Shown one piece after another: positions 52,271-60,786 of a DNA stretch of 64,000 nt. The position numbers were made by a program, and so were the translations under genes. Positions within the stretch are counted from its first letter, which is position 1, and each line of letters opens with the position of its first letter. Source of the DNA: Blautia glucerasea (GTDB lineage Bacteria > Bacillota > Clostridia > Lachnospirales > Lachnospiraceae); NCBI RefSeq assembly GCF_013304385.1, contig NZ_JAAITU010000010.1:26404-90403 (forward strand), given 5' to 3'. The notes beneath the pieces are model-generated. The model made no database searches. It was not told the origin of the DNA and saw nothing but the letters and a program-made list of their open reading frames with translations.

Positions 52271-53236
52271 ATGAATAAGAAAAATGTAAAATCATGGATG
52301 AACCAAAATATTATTGTATTTGCATTTGTGGCGCTGTTTATTGTATTCAGTATTTTGTCACCGGCATTTCTGAACCTGAATAATCTTCTAAATATCACCA
52401 GGCAGATTTCCTTTCGTGGAATTGCGGCAGTTGGAATGATGATGATCATCCTTACCGGTGGGATTGATTTGTCCATTGGTTCCACTATTGAACTTGTAAA
52501 TGTACTCTGTCCAACCATGATGGTAAAAATGGGTGTGCATCCGATCTTAGCGATCTTGATCAGTCTACTCATGTCTGCAGTAGTTGGTTTTTGTAATGGC
52601 TTCCTGATCACAAAGTATAATATCCCGCCGATGATCGCAACAATGGCTTTTATGAATATCCTTTATGGCGCTGCATATCTGATCTCCGGTGGTCAGCCAG
52701 TATTTGGCTTCAGTGATGGATTTGCACTTATGGGACAGGGGTATATTGGAATGCTTCCTATTCCTACGCTGATCATGATTCTGATGTTTGTACTTGGTGC
52801 CTTTATTTTAAAGAAAACCGTTTTTGGGCGTAGCTTGTATGCTATTGGTGGAAATGAAGAGGCTGTAAGACTTTCCGGAATCAATGTTGATAAAGTAAAG
52901 ATCATGGCCTATATTATGAGCTCTGTGTTTGCCTGCGTGGCCGGACTTCTTATGCTTTCCCGTCTGATGTCCGGAACCCCGAATACAGGCCGCGGCTTCG
53001 AGTTCGAGGTAATTACAGCTGTTGTATTAGGCGGTGTATCAGTAAGCGGTGGTGCCGGAAGATTGTTTTCAGTAGTATTTGGTGTACTGATCATTGGTAT
53101 CCTGAATAACGGACTTACCCTTCTGGGACTGGATACTTACTGGCAGTATGTAATGAACGGTGTTGTACTGATCCTTGCAGTTGGTATGGACTATGCTTCC
53201 AGGAAGCATGCTGCTTCTGCTGTGGAAAAAGAATAA
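52271..53236 (+). CDS. Ribose-type sugar ABC transporter permease
   Basis: The 321-residue protein has eight to ten membrane segments, the RbsC-like motif TGGIDLSIGSTIELVNV near residue 65, AIGGNEEAVRLSGINVDKVK near 196 and VLGGVSVSGGAGRLFSV near 258. It forms the channel of the ROK-controlled uptake system. Confidence 0.95.
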   Translation: MNKKNVKSWMNQNIIVFAFVALFIVFSILSPAFLNLNNLLNITRQISFRGIAAVGMMMIILTGGIDLSIGSTIELVNVLCPTMMVKMGVHPILAILISLLMSAVVGFCNGFLITKYNIPPMIATMAFMNILYGAAYLISGGQPVFGFSDGFALMGQGYIGMLPIPTLIMILMFVLGAFILKKTVFGRSLYAIGGNEEAVRLSGINVDKVKIMAYIMSSVFACVAGLLMLSRLMSGTPNTGRGFEFEVITAVVLGGVSVSGGAGRLFSVVFGVLIIGILNNGLTLLGLDTYWQYVMNGVVLILAVGMDYASRKHAASAVEKE

Positions 53237-53262
53237 AACCATAATACAGGAAGGTGGTCAAT

Positions 53263-54165
53263 GTGAAGAAAATCATAAAAATAGAAACAAAAGAACCTGT
53301 GATCCTTCAGTGCACAGACCTGGTATTCTCTCAGAAACCGTACTGGTGCAATGCCACCAGAGTTCCTTTAAAGATGAGCATTCTTCATCAGAGAGCATTT
53401 TTTGAATATGATGATAAGCCTGCGCCCCAGCCCTGTATCCTGTGGATCACAGGCGGTGGATGGACAGAGGTAGATCAGAATGTATGGCTTCCGGAGTTGT
53501 CTTACTATGCAAAGAAAGGTTATGTGGTGGCAAGTGTTTCTTACAGTCTTCCAGCAACCTGGTTTTTCCCGGAAATGCTGATGGATGTGAAGCAGGCAAT
53601 CCGGTACTTACGAGCCCATGCCAGTGAGTGGAACATCGATCCTGACAGGATTGCAGTGATGGGAGAGTCAGCAGGAGGACATCTGGCTTCACTTGTGGCA
53701 GCCACCGGAGATTGTAAGGAATTTGAAAAAGGGGAATACCTGGATGAAAGTTCGGCAGTGCAGTCTGCAGTGATCTTCTACGGAGCTGTGGATATGATGA
53801 ATTTTGAGGGCAGGGAAAGCCTGGATTCTTATGATGAAAAAGAGCAGTTTCTGTTACGAGGAAAATTGGAACCGCAGTCAGTGGCAGCAGGAGTGAATCA
53901 CCTGCGCCATGAAAAGACAATTGGCGAGAAGATGGATCCAAGATTTTACATTACAAAGGATGCACCTCCATTTCTTCTGCTTCATGGAACAAAAGATACA
54001 CAGGTTCCAGTATTTCACAGTGAAATTTTGTATGAAAAACTTGAAAAGGAAGGTGTTCCGGCAGAATTTGTACTGATTGATGGGGTAGACCATGCGGATG
54101 CAGCATTTTCACAGACTGAAGTAAAGAATCTGATCCTGGATTATTTGAATAGAACATTAAAGTAA
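53263..54165 (+). CDS. Alpha/beta hydrolase (esterase, BD-FAE/HSL-like)
   Basis: The 300-residue enzyme has the oxyanion-hole segment ITGGGWTE, the nucleophile serine in VMGESAGGHLASL, the acid in LHGTKDTQVP and the histidine in DGVDHADAAF. It lacks a signal peptide, so it acts in the cytoplasm. GTG 53263 is chosen because AGGAAGGTGG lies eight bases before it. It follows the permease gene by 26 bases and precedes a zinc alcohol dehydrogenase, so it probably removes an acyl group from an imported sugar or polyol derivative; that is inference. Confidence 0.9.
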   Translation: MKKIIKIETKEPVILQCTDLVFSQKPYWCNATRVPLKMSILHQRAFFEYDDKPAPQPCILWITGGGWTEVDQNVWLPELSYYAKKGYVVASVSYSLPATWFFPEMLMDVKQAIRYLRAHASEWNIDPDRIAVMGESAGGHLASLVAATGDCKEFEKGEYLDESSAVQSAVIFYGAVDMMNFEGRESLDSYDEKEQFLLRGKLEPQSVAAGVNHLRHEKTIGEKMDPRFYITKDAPPFLLLHGTKDTQVPVFHSEILYEKLEKEGVPAEFVLIDGVDHADAAFSQTEVKNLILDYLNRTLK

Positions 54166-54181
54166 TAGGAGGTATTTGGAC

Positions 54182-55219
54182 ATGCGTGGAGCATATTTTT
54201 TAGGAGCGGACAAAGAAAAAAAGTTTGAAGTCCGTGATATGGAATTTAAAGAATTGGAGCCACATCAGGTAATGATACAGAATATGGCAGCAGGAATCTG
54301 TGGAACAGATGTACATATTTATCATGGAGAAAAGGGTTCAGCAGATGTAACCCCTCCGGTTGTATTGGGACATGAGTACTCCGGTGTGGTTACTGCGGTG
54401 GGATCTGAAGTAACAGAAGTGGCAGTAGGGGATCATGTAACCTTAGATCCTAATATGTATTGTGGGAAATGCCGCCCATGCCGCATGGGGAAAAAGCAGA
54501 ACTGTGAGCACCTGTTTGCTCTTGGAGTGAATGTGGACGGTGGTTTTTCAGAGTATTCTGTAGCACCGGAGGATCAATGCTACAAATTAAATAAAGATGT
54601 TCCTTTTGATGTGGCTGCCATGGCTGAACCTCTGGCTTGTGCGATCCATGGGATTGACAGGACAGATATTATTCCTGGACAGACAGTACTGGTGATCGGC
54701 GGCGGTGCCATCGGTCAACTGATGATCCAGCTGGCCAAATTAAAAGGCGCATCTACAGTGATTCTTAGTGAGCCAATTGAGATGAGACGTAAGATTGGTC
54801 TTAGTGTAGGGGCAGATGTTGCTGTTGATCCTATCCATGAGGATCTGGCCCAGGCGATCCTTCAGATCACAGGAAATGAAGGAACAGATTGCGTCATCGA
54901 GTGCGTAGGCAATCCGAAGATCGCTCAGCAGGCCATCGAAATGGCTGGCGCAGGCGGAACTGTAGTGCTGTTTAGTGTACCGCCAGTAGAAGGAACTGCA
55001 CCTCTTCCATTATTTGATGTTTATAAAAAAGAACTTACTGTGCGTGGTTCTATTATCAATCCGGATACTCATCAGAGAGCAGTAAATCTGATTAACAGCG
55101 GACGGCTGGAGATCGAAAAGCTGATCACCCATCATTATGATCTGGAACATCTGGAAGACGCTATTCTTATGCAGATGTCCAGTGAATCCATCAAAGTGGT
55201 GGTACATCCTCAGGACTAA
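54182..55219 (+). CDS. Zinc-dependent alcohol dehydrogenase (polyol dehydrogenase type)
   Basis: The 345-residue enzyme belongs to the medium-chain dehydrogenases. Catalytic zinc ligands are in GICGTDVHIY and GHEYSG, the structural zinc cysteines in CGKCRPCRMGKKQNC, and the nucleotide-binding motif in VIGGGAIGQLMIQLAK. It resembles sorbitol or threonine dehydrogenases. The start is ATG 54182 following AGGAGGT. It ends the ROK-controlled operon and probably oxidises the sugar alcohol formed or released upstream. Confidence 0.92.
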   Translation: MRGAYFLGADKEKKFEVRDMEFKELEPHQVMIQNMAAGICGTDVHIYHGEKGSADVTPPVVLGHEYSGVVTAVGSEVTEVAVGDHVTLDPNMYCGKCRPCRMGKKQNCEHLFALGVNVDGGFSEYSVAPEDQCYKLNKDVPFDVAAMAEPLACAIHGIDRTDIIPGQTVLVIGGGAIGQLMIQLAKLKGASTVILSEPIEMRRKIGLSVGADVAVDPIHEDLAQAILQITGNEGTDCVIECVGNPKIAQQAIEMAGAGGTVVLFSVPPVEGTAPLPLFDVYKKELTVRGSIINPDTHQRAVNLINSGRLEIEKLITHHYDLEHLEDAILMQMSSESIKVVVHPQD

Positions 55220-55227
55220 TTTTAGGT

Positions 55228-55258
55228 GAAAACGGTCGGAGATTTTCCGGCCGTTTTC
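55228..55258. terminator. Intrinsic terminator, bidirectional
   Basis: GAAAACGGTCGG pairs with CCGGCCGTTTTC around a seven-base loop; it lies between converging genes. Confidence 0.85.
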
Positions 55259-55262
55259 GATA

Positions 55263-55748
55263 TTAGAAAGTAAGGCGCATCTGATGCCATACGGTATTTC
55301 CGTGTACGGATTTATCAGAGATACCTTCATCTTTAAAACCAAATTTGGAGTAATAGGAAACCAGGCGGTCTTTACAGGTGAGGACAAGACCTTTTCGCTG
55401 CTGCTTGCGGGCGGTGTCGATGGCACACTGGATCAGCTGGCCTGCATAACCTTGGCGACGATAGGAGGGAAGTGTATTAACCCCAAAGATCATCTGCCAG
55501 GCACCCTGAGGATTATGCAGAGACGCTTTTTCGTACATTTCATCATATAGATCCGGTTCATCTGTAACAAAGCCATCAACAAAGGCAATCAATTTTTCGT
55601 GATCGAACATCAGCCAGAAATGATCACCGTAATAACGAAGTCTTTCTGAAAATTCTTCTTTGGTTGCTGCTTCAGCAGCAGGAAAACACTGAGCTTCTAC
55701 CTCTGAAATCTGTTCAAGATCGTTGAATGTGGCAGTTCTTATATTCAT
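55263..55748 (-). CDS. GNAT family N-acetyltransferase
   Basis: The 161-residue protein has the GNAT fold: an N-terminal strand-helix (IRTATFNDLEQISEVEAQCFP), strands with LIAFVDGFVTD, and motif A RRQGYAGQLIQCAIDTARKQ that binds acetyl-CoA pyrophosphate. Substrate is unknown. It converges on the alcohol dehydrogenase operon and diverges from the secreted Ig-like protein gene. Confidence 0.92.
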   Translation of the reverse strand: MNIRTATFNDLEQISEVEAQCFPAAEAATKEEFSERLRYYGDHFWLMFDHEKLIAFVDGFVTDEPDLYDEMYEKASLHNPQGAWQMIFGVNTLPSYRRQGYAGQLIQCAIDTARKQQRKGLVLTCKDRLVSYYSKFGFKDEGISDKSVHGNTVWHQMRLTF

Positions 55749-55878
55749 GGTGTACAGTCTCCTTTTTTATCTTCTTGAAAAACTAACGAATGGTTAATGG
55801 AAAAATTCCCTTCAACTATATACACTGATTGTAAGCAATATCATAGCCTGTGTAAAGATAAAAGGGAGGGGATTTTTT

Positions 55879-57159
55879 ATGATTATGAAAAGCAATTTAA
55901 CCAGATGGAAGAAATACACTTTGGTGTTTGTAGTTGCAATATTTATGTTGCTTTGCTCTGGATCACAGCAGGTACATGCGGCGATCACCAGGGAGAATAC
56001 CCAGGACGGATTTAAGCTTAGTGGGACAGGAACCATGGATGTGCAAAGTGGAAATTCATTTCGGTATTATCTTGGATATCAGGTTCCGTCAGAGGAGTCC
56101 ATGGATTACAGAGTAGATGTGACTATGACTTTTCCCAATACTGAACTGACTCCTGGCCGGGTAAGCTTATGGCTGGGCGACAACAGCACATATTTATATC
56201 CAAATGGCAGCAATGTACTCCAGGGCTCTGGTACTTTCAATGAATCGGATGAACTGGAATTTATGGAAATATTTACATATTACGATAACTATATTTCTGA
56301 GTCGTATGTGGATTTCAATATTACAGTAAATGTTCGGGAAAATCGGAAAAATGCGGACATAACTATTTATCCGCCTGAAAAAAATTATGATAAAACTACA
56401 GGAGCATTTCTGGTAACAGTGGATGATCCGTATGTATTAGATCCGCTGAAGGACACATCCAAATATTCTGTAAGCATTTCAGATTCATCAGTTGGAAAGG
56501 TTACAGGAATTACTCCAAGATCTGGTGATAGTGTTGAGGTAAATGTTTATTTTTATAAAGCCGGTTCAGCAGAGCTTATTTTCAAATATGGCAATCAAAC
56601 CCAGAAGGTTTCCTTTACTGTGTCAAAAACAGTTATTACGGTTGCCAAATCCATTACCCTTAAGGTAGGGGACACAACAATGTTTTCCAGTTATGTTTTC
56701 AAAACAGGTGGCGGAAGCATTACGATCAAAAAAGTAAAATCCAGCAATAAAAAGATCGTTGATGCAGCTGGCGGATTTATTATAGCAAAGAAACCCGGCA
56801 CTGCGAAGGTAAGCGCTCTGGTAAATGGCAAGCGAAAGACGATTACTGTGATCGTAGGTAAAAAGTCTGCACCAAAGCCCACCTTGAAACAACTGCAGGT
56901 GAAGGTGACAGGTTATAAATATTATCCAACCTCCGGTAAAACCTATTACAGGACTAAATTTACCAACAAATCCAAATCTATCATCACCAAAGTGAAGCTT
57001 AAGTTTACCATGACCATCAACGAAACAATGACCCGTACCAAGACGTTTAAAGTAAACATAAAGCCTGGAAAGACAAAAACTATGAATCTCAATATAGGAA
57101 AACTAATAGCAGATCCATCGAATATCAAGGTGAAATGCCTGAGGATTTGGTATAAGTGA
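55879..57159 (+). CDS. Secreted protein with Ig-like (BIG2-type) domain
   Basis: The 426-residue protein has a signal peptide (residues 1-36, VFVVAIFMLLCSGSQQVHA). A beta-rich domain (about 40-160) is followed by a second (about 165-245), a bacterial Ig-like BIG2-type domain (about 250-325, ITLKVGDTTMFSSYVFK) and a Lys/Thr-rich C-terminal domain (about 335-426). No sorting signal or membrane anchor exists at the C-terminus, so it is released or bound to the wall by charge. The exact role is unknown; an extracellular carbohydrate-binding or matrix role is a guess. RBS AGGGAGGGG precedes the ATG. Confidence 0.75.
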   Translation: MIMKSNLTRWKKYTLVFVVAIFMLLCSGSQQVHAAITRENTQDGFKLSGTGTMDVQSGNSFRYYLGYQVPSEESMDYRVDVTMTFPNTELTPGRVSLWLGDNSTYLYPNGSNVLQGSGTFNESDELEFMEIFTYYDNYISESYVDFNITVNVRENRKNADITIYPPEKNYDKTTGAFLVTVDDPYVLDPLKDTSKYSVSISDSSVGKVTGITPRSGDSVEVNVYFYKAGSAELIFKYGNQTQKVSFTVSKTVITVAKSITLKVGDTTMFSSYVFKTGGGSITIKKVKSSNKKIVDAAGGFIIAKKPGTAKVSALVNGKRKTITVIVGKKSAPKPTLKQLQVKVTGYKYYPTSGKTYYRTKFTNKSKSIITKVKLKFTMTINETMTRTKTFKVNIKPGKTKTMNLNIGKLIADPSNIKVKCLRIWYK

Positions 57160-57208
57160 TAGTCTTATCTCAGCAAAGAAGGCTGACTATGTGCAAATAC
57201 GTAGTAAT

Positions 57209-57236
57209 AATGCCTAAAAATAGAATAGGCATTTTG
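57209..57236 (+). terminator. Intrinsic terminator after the Ig-like protein gene
   Basis: AATGCCTA pairs with TAGGCATT and runs into TT. Confidence 0.65.
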
Positions 57237-57249
57237 GCAAAAAACGCTT

Positions 57250-57337
57250 TTGAAATCAAAATGAAATAGTTTTATAATGAAAATAAAGATGAGCAGCGCA
57301 ATGGTGCAGGAAAGCAACATATGCCGCTGCTCATCTT
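57250..57337 (+). promoter_or_regulatory. Promoter and 5'-terminal stem-loop
   Basis: TTGAAA (57250-57255), 17 bases, TATAAT (57273-57278). The expected transcript begins at AAGATGAGCAGCG (57286-57298), which pairs perfectly with CGCTGCTCATCTT (57325-57337). Confidence 0.7.
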
Positions 57338-57365
57338 ATAAAAATTATTTCAGGAGGAAGCGTAT

Positions 57366-57587
57366 ATGCATGAGTATGAAATCTTTATTGAGGAAATCAA
57401 TCCTTGTGGAGGAGAGCAGTATAGTAAAAAAACTCTGATCGAGGCAGAAGCAGATAGTCCGGAAGCCTATGTAAAAGAAAATGGAAGATATCCAATTCTG
57501 GAATCCACATGTAATGAGAGTGGGGATATTGTAATAGTGACAGGAGATAATCATGGTTCTTTTGTACGTTATACTTTTACGGAATAA
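57366..57587 (+). CDS. Small protein of unknown function
   Basis: The 73-residue acidic protein has no membrane segment and no domain that I recognise. It begins MHEYEIFIEEINPCGG. A strong ribosome site (CAGGAGGAAGC) lies before ATG 57366. It shares a transcript with the CarD-like gene 28 bases downstream. It may be a small cytoplasmic partner. The 5'-terminal stem-loop upstream suggests a stabilised mRNA. Confidence 0.65.
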   Translation: MHEYEIFIEEINPCGGEQYSKKTLIEAEADSPEAYVKENGRYPILESTCNESGDIVIVTGDNHGSFVRYTFTE

Positions 57588-57615
57588 ATGTGCCAATCAG
57601 TAAGGAGAGAATTTT

Positions 57616-57864
57616 GTGAAATATGAAATTGGAGATCTTGTCAGCAAGCCTGTTACAGGTATATGCAAAATAGATAATATTTTATATTTGAATCCACAGG
57701 ACGAAAAAAACAACAAATTGTATTATCTGATGAAGCCGGTAGAAGATGAAAAAGAAAAAATATATGTTCCTGTCTCAAACTCAGATGCAAGATTGAGATT
57801 GTGTCTGACAAAAGAAGAAGCCAGAATGCATACCAGCTATGTGAAATGTCAGAAATCTCTATGA
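57616..57864 (+). CDS. CarD/CdnL-like RNAP-interacting domain, short form
   Basis: The 82-residue product resembles the N-terminal RNA polymerase interaction domain of CarD/CdnL and TRCF: YEIGDLVSKPVTGICKI, then YYLMKPVEDEKEKIYVPVSNSDARLRL. Full CarD proteins are about 160 residues with a helical DNA-binding half, which is missing here, so it may interact with polymerase without DNA binding. The start is GTG 57616 after AAGGAGAGA. It lies in the same unit as the 73-residue gene. Confidence in the domain is moderate. Confidence 0.7.
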   Translation: MKYEIGDLVSKPVTGICKIDNILYLNPQDEKNNKLYYLMKPVEDEKEKIYVPVSNSDARLRLCLTKEEARMHTSYVKCQKSL

Positions 57865-58057
57865 AAATCCAGAGGCAGGGAACCAGTAATATCAGTTGGC
57901 GGATAGCTGCACTGATCATATTAATACAAGCAATGACAGCATTAGGGGAACTGCCATTGTGTATAGTAAAGGTCAGATTGGCCTTTCTGCCAGTTTGTTT
58001 CTGGAATTCATAAGGCCTCCTTATGGCATTGCAAAAAAAATGTAAGAAAAATTTTGT

Positions 58058-58086
58058 TTGACTTTTTGAAAAACAGGAAATATAAT
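58058..58086 (+). promoter_or_regulatory. Promoter of the MATE operon
   Basis: TTGACT (58058-58063), 17 bases, TATAAT (58081-58086). Transcription should start near 58092, immediately before the first of the two leader hairpins. Confidence 0.8.
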
Positions 58087-58094
58087 TACACCAA

Positions 58095-58142
58095 ACGAGT
58101 AGCGAGTAAGCGTAAATCCAGTTTACTAGCTGCTCGTTTTTT
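58095..58142 (+). ncRNA. Leader hairpin A, aptamer-like terminator
   Basis: P1 ACGAGTAGC pairs with GCTGCTCGT (one G-U pair); inside lies AGC, then P2 GTAAA-TCCAG-TTTAC. A six-T run follows. Architecture and sequence are repeated in hairpin B, with compensatory changes in P2. It may be one unit of a tandem riboswitch. Which ligand is unknown. Confidence 0.7.
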
Positions 58143-58169
58143 GTTAAAATATAATATTTGCCATGAAAA

Positions 58170-58225
58170 AGTGTGTAGCCTTTCAGCGTAAGTCCAGCTT
58201 ATATGACAAGGTGCACACTTTTTTT
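58170..58225 (+). ncRNA. Leader hairpin B, aptamer-like terminator
   Basis: P1 AGTGTGTA(G)CCTT pairs with AAGGTGCACACT (one bulged G, one G-U pair); inside lies AGC, then P2 GTAAG-TCCAG-CTTAT. Seven Ts follow. Relative to hairpin A the P2 pairs A-U and C-G become G-C and U-G. The MATE ATG is 29 bases further on. Confidence 0.7.
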
Positions 58226-58253
58226 GTGCCAAAAAGAGAGGAGCTAAAATAAA

Positions 58254-59621
58254 ATGTCGGAAAGCAATAAAATGAAGGAGATGCCAGTGAGTAAGCTGAT
58301 GATCCAAATGGGAATCCCGATGATCTTATCCATGGCATTGCAGGCGGTTTATAACATTGTAGACAGTGCATTTGTGGGAAATATGAGAGTAGGTAGTGAA
58401 GCGGCATTAAATGCATTAACATTGGTATTTCCGGTTCAAATGCTTATGGTTGCGGTGGGAGTTGGAACCGGTGTAGGAACCAATGCACTTCTTGCAAGGA
58501 CACTTGGACAGGGAAACAGTAAAAAAGCAGCAAAGGTAGCAGGAAACAGCCTGTTTCTGGGAGTGATCATTTATGTGCTCTGCTTATTGTTTGGTATCTT
58601 TGGTGTGAGAGTATATATTTCATCACAAACAGTTGATGCAGAAGTACTTGAGATGGGAGTTAGTTATCTGAGAATATGCTGTGTGATTTCTTTTGGAATT
58701 GTTTTCTTTTCATTATTTGAAAAGTTATTACAGGCAACAGGGCGTTCTTTTTATTCTACAATCGGACAGGTTGTTGGTGCGTTAGTAAATATTATTCTTG
58801 ATCCGATCATGATCTATGGTATTGGACCTTGCCCTGAAATGGGAGTAAAAGGTGCTGCTTACGCAACTGTAATTGGGCAGGTAGCATCCGCAGTATTACT
58901 GCTTATTTTTCATATCAAACTGAATAAGGAATTTCAGCATGGGGTGAAATATATGAAGCCAGATGCCAAGGTTATAAAAGAAATCTATGCAATCGGACTT
59001 CCGGCAATTATTGCACAGGCGTTGATGTCTATTATGGTTTATGTGATGAATCTGATACTGAAATTTAATCCGTCTGCACAGACAGCTTATGGATTGTTCT
59101 ATAAAGTTCAGCAGTTTGTTCTGTTTCTTGCTTTTGGTTTACGAGATGCGATCACACCGATCATTGCATTTGCTTATGGAATGCGGAGCAAGAAGAGAAT
59201 TCAGGATGGAATCAAATATGGGCTTATCTATACCATTGTATTAATGATTCTGGGAATTGCAATCACAGAGATCTTCCCTGGAGCGTTTGCAACATTGTTT
59301 AATGCGGGACAGTCAAGAGACTTTTTTATCAGCGCGATGAGAGTGATCTCTGTCAGTTTTCTGTTTTCCGGAATTAATGTTGCTTATCAGGGCATTTATC
59401 AGGCGTTGAATGGCGGCTTGGAATCATTGGTTATTTCTTTGTTAAGACAGCTTATTATCATTCTGCCGCTGGCTGGAATCTTTTCACTGTTTGTCAGAAA
59501 TGGTCAGGCAGGAGTTGCATTAATCTGGTGGGCATTTCCGATTACAGAGGTGATCTCATGCCTGGTGGGATATGTATTTTTAAAGAAAATCAGGAAAAAT
59601 AAAGTGGATATTTTGAATTAA
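58254..59621 (+). CDS. MATE family efflux transporter
   Basis: The 455-residue protein has twelve hydrophobic segments arranged as two halves. The first helix carries [24 protein letters not shown], the typical MATE N-terminal motif; the second half begins near [26 protein letters not shown] pumps expel cationic drugs or metabolites using sodium or proton gradients. A ribosome site GAGAGGAGC precedes ATG 58254. The gene is preceded by the tandem leader hairpins and followed by a cytidylate-kinase-like gene 13 bases downstream. Confidence 0.94.
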   Translation: MSESNKMKEMPVSKLMIQMGIPMILSMALQAVYNIVDSAFVGNMRVGSEAALNALTLVFPVQMLMVAVGVGTGVGTNALLARTLGQGNSKKAAKVAGNSLFLGVIIYVLCLLFGIFGVRVYISSQTVDAEVLEMGVSYLRICCVISFGIVFFSLFEKLLQATGRSFYSTIGQVVGALVNIILDPIMIYGIGPCPEMGVKGAAYATVIGQVASAVLLLIFHIKLNKEFQHGVKYMKPDAKVIKEIYAIGLPAIIAQALMSIMVYVMNLILKFNPSAQTAYGLFYKVQQFVLFLAFGLRDAITPIIAFAYGMRSKKRIQDGIKYGLIYTIVLMILGIAITEIFPGAFATLFNAGQSRDFFISAMRVISVSFLFSGINVAYQGIYQALNGGLESLVISLLRQLIIILPLAGIFSLFVRNGQAGVALIWWAFPITEVISCLVGYVFLKKIRKNKVDILN

Positions 59622-59634
59622 GGGGGAGTCTGAG

Positions 59635-60237
59635 ATGACAAAAAGAATCATTACGATCAGCAGAGAATTTGGAAGCGGCGGACGTTTTATCGGTGAAGAG
59701 GTAGCAAAGAAACTGGGAATTGCCTATTATGATAAAAATGTTATTAATGAGATTGCAGAAAAATCCGGCTTATCACCGGAATATATTCAGGAAAATGCTG
59801 AGTTATCTCCGAAGAAAGGACTATTTGCGTATGCATTTGCCGGGCGTGACATTACAGGAAAATCAGTAGAGGATATGGTATACGAGGCACAGAGAAAGGT
59901 TATTCTTGATTTGGCTCAGAAGGAGTCCTGTGTGATTATTGGAAGAAATGCAGATTATATTCTGAAAGACCGGGACGATGTACTGAATGTGTTTATTCAT
60001 GGGAATATGCCGGAAAAAATACAGCGCATTATTCGCTTATATAATGTAGGGGAGAAGGAAGCGGTCAAAATGATGGCAGACACAGATAAGCGACGTATGA
60101 CAAATTATAACTTTTATACAGAGCAGAAATGGGGAAAAGCCAGCAATTATACGCTATGCCTGAACAGTTCCCAGCTTGGTTATGACAGATGTGAGAAAAT
60201 AATTATAGAATGTAATAAACTTCCAATGACAAAATAA
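59635..60237 (+). CDS. Cytidylate kinase-like family protein (copy 2)
   Basis: The 200-residue protein begins ITISREFGSGGRFIGEEVAK with the family's P-loop variant REFGSGGR. CVIIGRNADY and a lid-like KRRMTNYNFYTEQKWG follow. It has the same length and layout as the protein encoded at 4671-5270. It follows the MATE gene by 13 bases, with the RBS GGGGGAG in between, so both are made from the same mRNA. True CMP kinase activity is doubtful; a nucleotide-dependent regulatory role for the transporter is possible. Confidence 0.88.
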   Translation: MTKRIITISREFGSGGRFIGEEVAKKLGIAYYDKNVINEIAEKSGLSPEYIQENAELSPKKGLFAYAFAGRDITGKSVEDMVYEAQRKVILDLAQKESCVIIGRNADYILKDRDDVLNVFIHGNMPEKIQRIIRLYNVGEKEAVKMMADTDKRRMTNYNFYTEQKWGKASNYTLCLNSSQLGYDRCEKIIIECNKLPMTK

Positions 60238-60301
60238 TATTAAAGAAAGCGTGTTGAGACATTTTTAAATTTTGAGAAAAGATAGTTAATCCTGGAAACT
60301 G

Positions 60302-60463
60302 ACTTATACAAATGTGAATGGATATCTGATTTCCAATCGCATCTATAAATCGGGCGAACAGATAGAACAACTTGGCAAGTATGGATTTTCAAGCAGAGAT
60401 TATTTGAAAAATCATAGAAATTCACTGTATCAGATAATGTTCCTGCAAGATAGCATTGGTGAA
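60302..60463 (+). pseudogene. tnpV fragment (transposon-encoded TnpV family)
   Basis: The translated sequence (TYTNVNGYLISN, EQLGKYGFSSRDYLKNHRNS, LQDSIGE) matches the N-terminal half of the TnpV at 63264-63614. It lacks a start codon and stops being similar after 54 codons, where it joins a transposase fragment. A stop codon precedes it. Confidence 0.8.
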
Positions 60464-60468
60464 TTTCC

Positions 60469-60612
60469 TGAAATATCTCCCAGCTTCGGTTCATGCTGGA
60501 TAAAGCATTTGGATATGGTTATAAGAAGATCGGATTCATTCTGGACAGGGGATATTTCAGCTGTGAGAACATAAAATATGACTTGGGGAAACATCAGAAT
60601 CAGACCCTATGA
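60469..60612 (+). pseudogene. DDE transposase fragment (IS1634/IS4-type)
   Basis: In another frame than the tnpV fragment, the segment reads ISQLRFMLDKAFGYGYKKIG then FILDRGYFSCENIKYD, which resembles the central part of IS1634-like transposases (DRGYFS is typical). It ends at a TGA. It is a leftover of an inserted and decayed element. The following bases to 60732 show no further match. Confidence 0.7.
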
Positions 60613-60747
60613 AATACATACAGTCAACGCATCACCGAAAGTTGGACTTACTTGATTCGGCTTAAATTTCGGCTGTCATGAAACAGGCTTCAGATATTTG
60701 GTTTTCTGAAATTACACAGCAAGAAGACTAGCATGTTAAACTATAGA

Positions 60748-60784
60748 AAATGCCAAAGGAGGAAATGCCAAAGGAGGAAATGCC
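60748..60784 (+). repeat. Tandemly duplicated Shine-Dalgarno region
   Basis: The 15-base unit AAATGCCAAAGGAGG occurs at 60748-60762 and 60763-60777, followed by a partial AAATGCC. Two equal ribosome-binding sequences therefore precede the serpin start. Confidence 0.85.
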
Positions 60785-60786
60785 TT

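Noticed and set aside
57801..58013. Small frame with a hydrophobic stretch after the CarD-like gene
   Set aside because: It overlaps the CarD-like gene, has no ribosome site and no recognisable domain.
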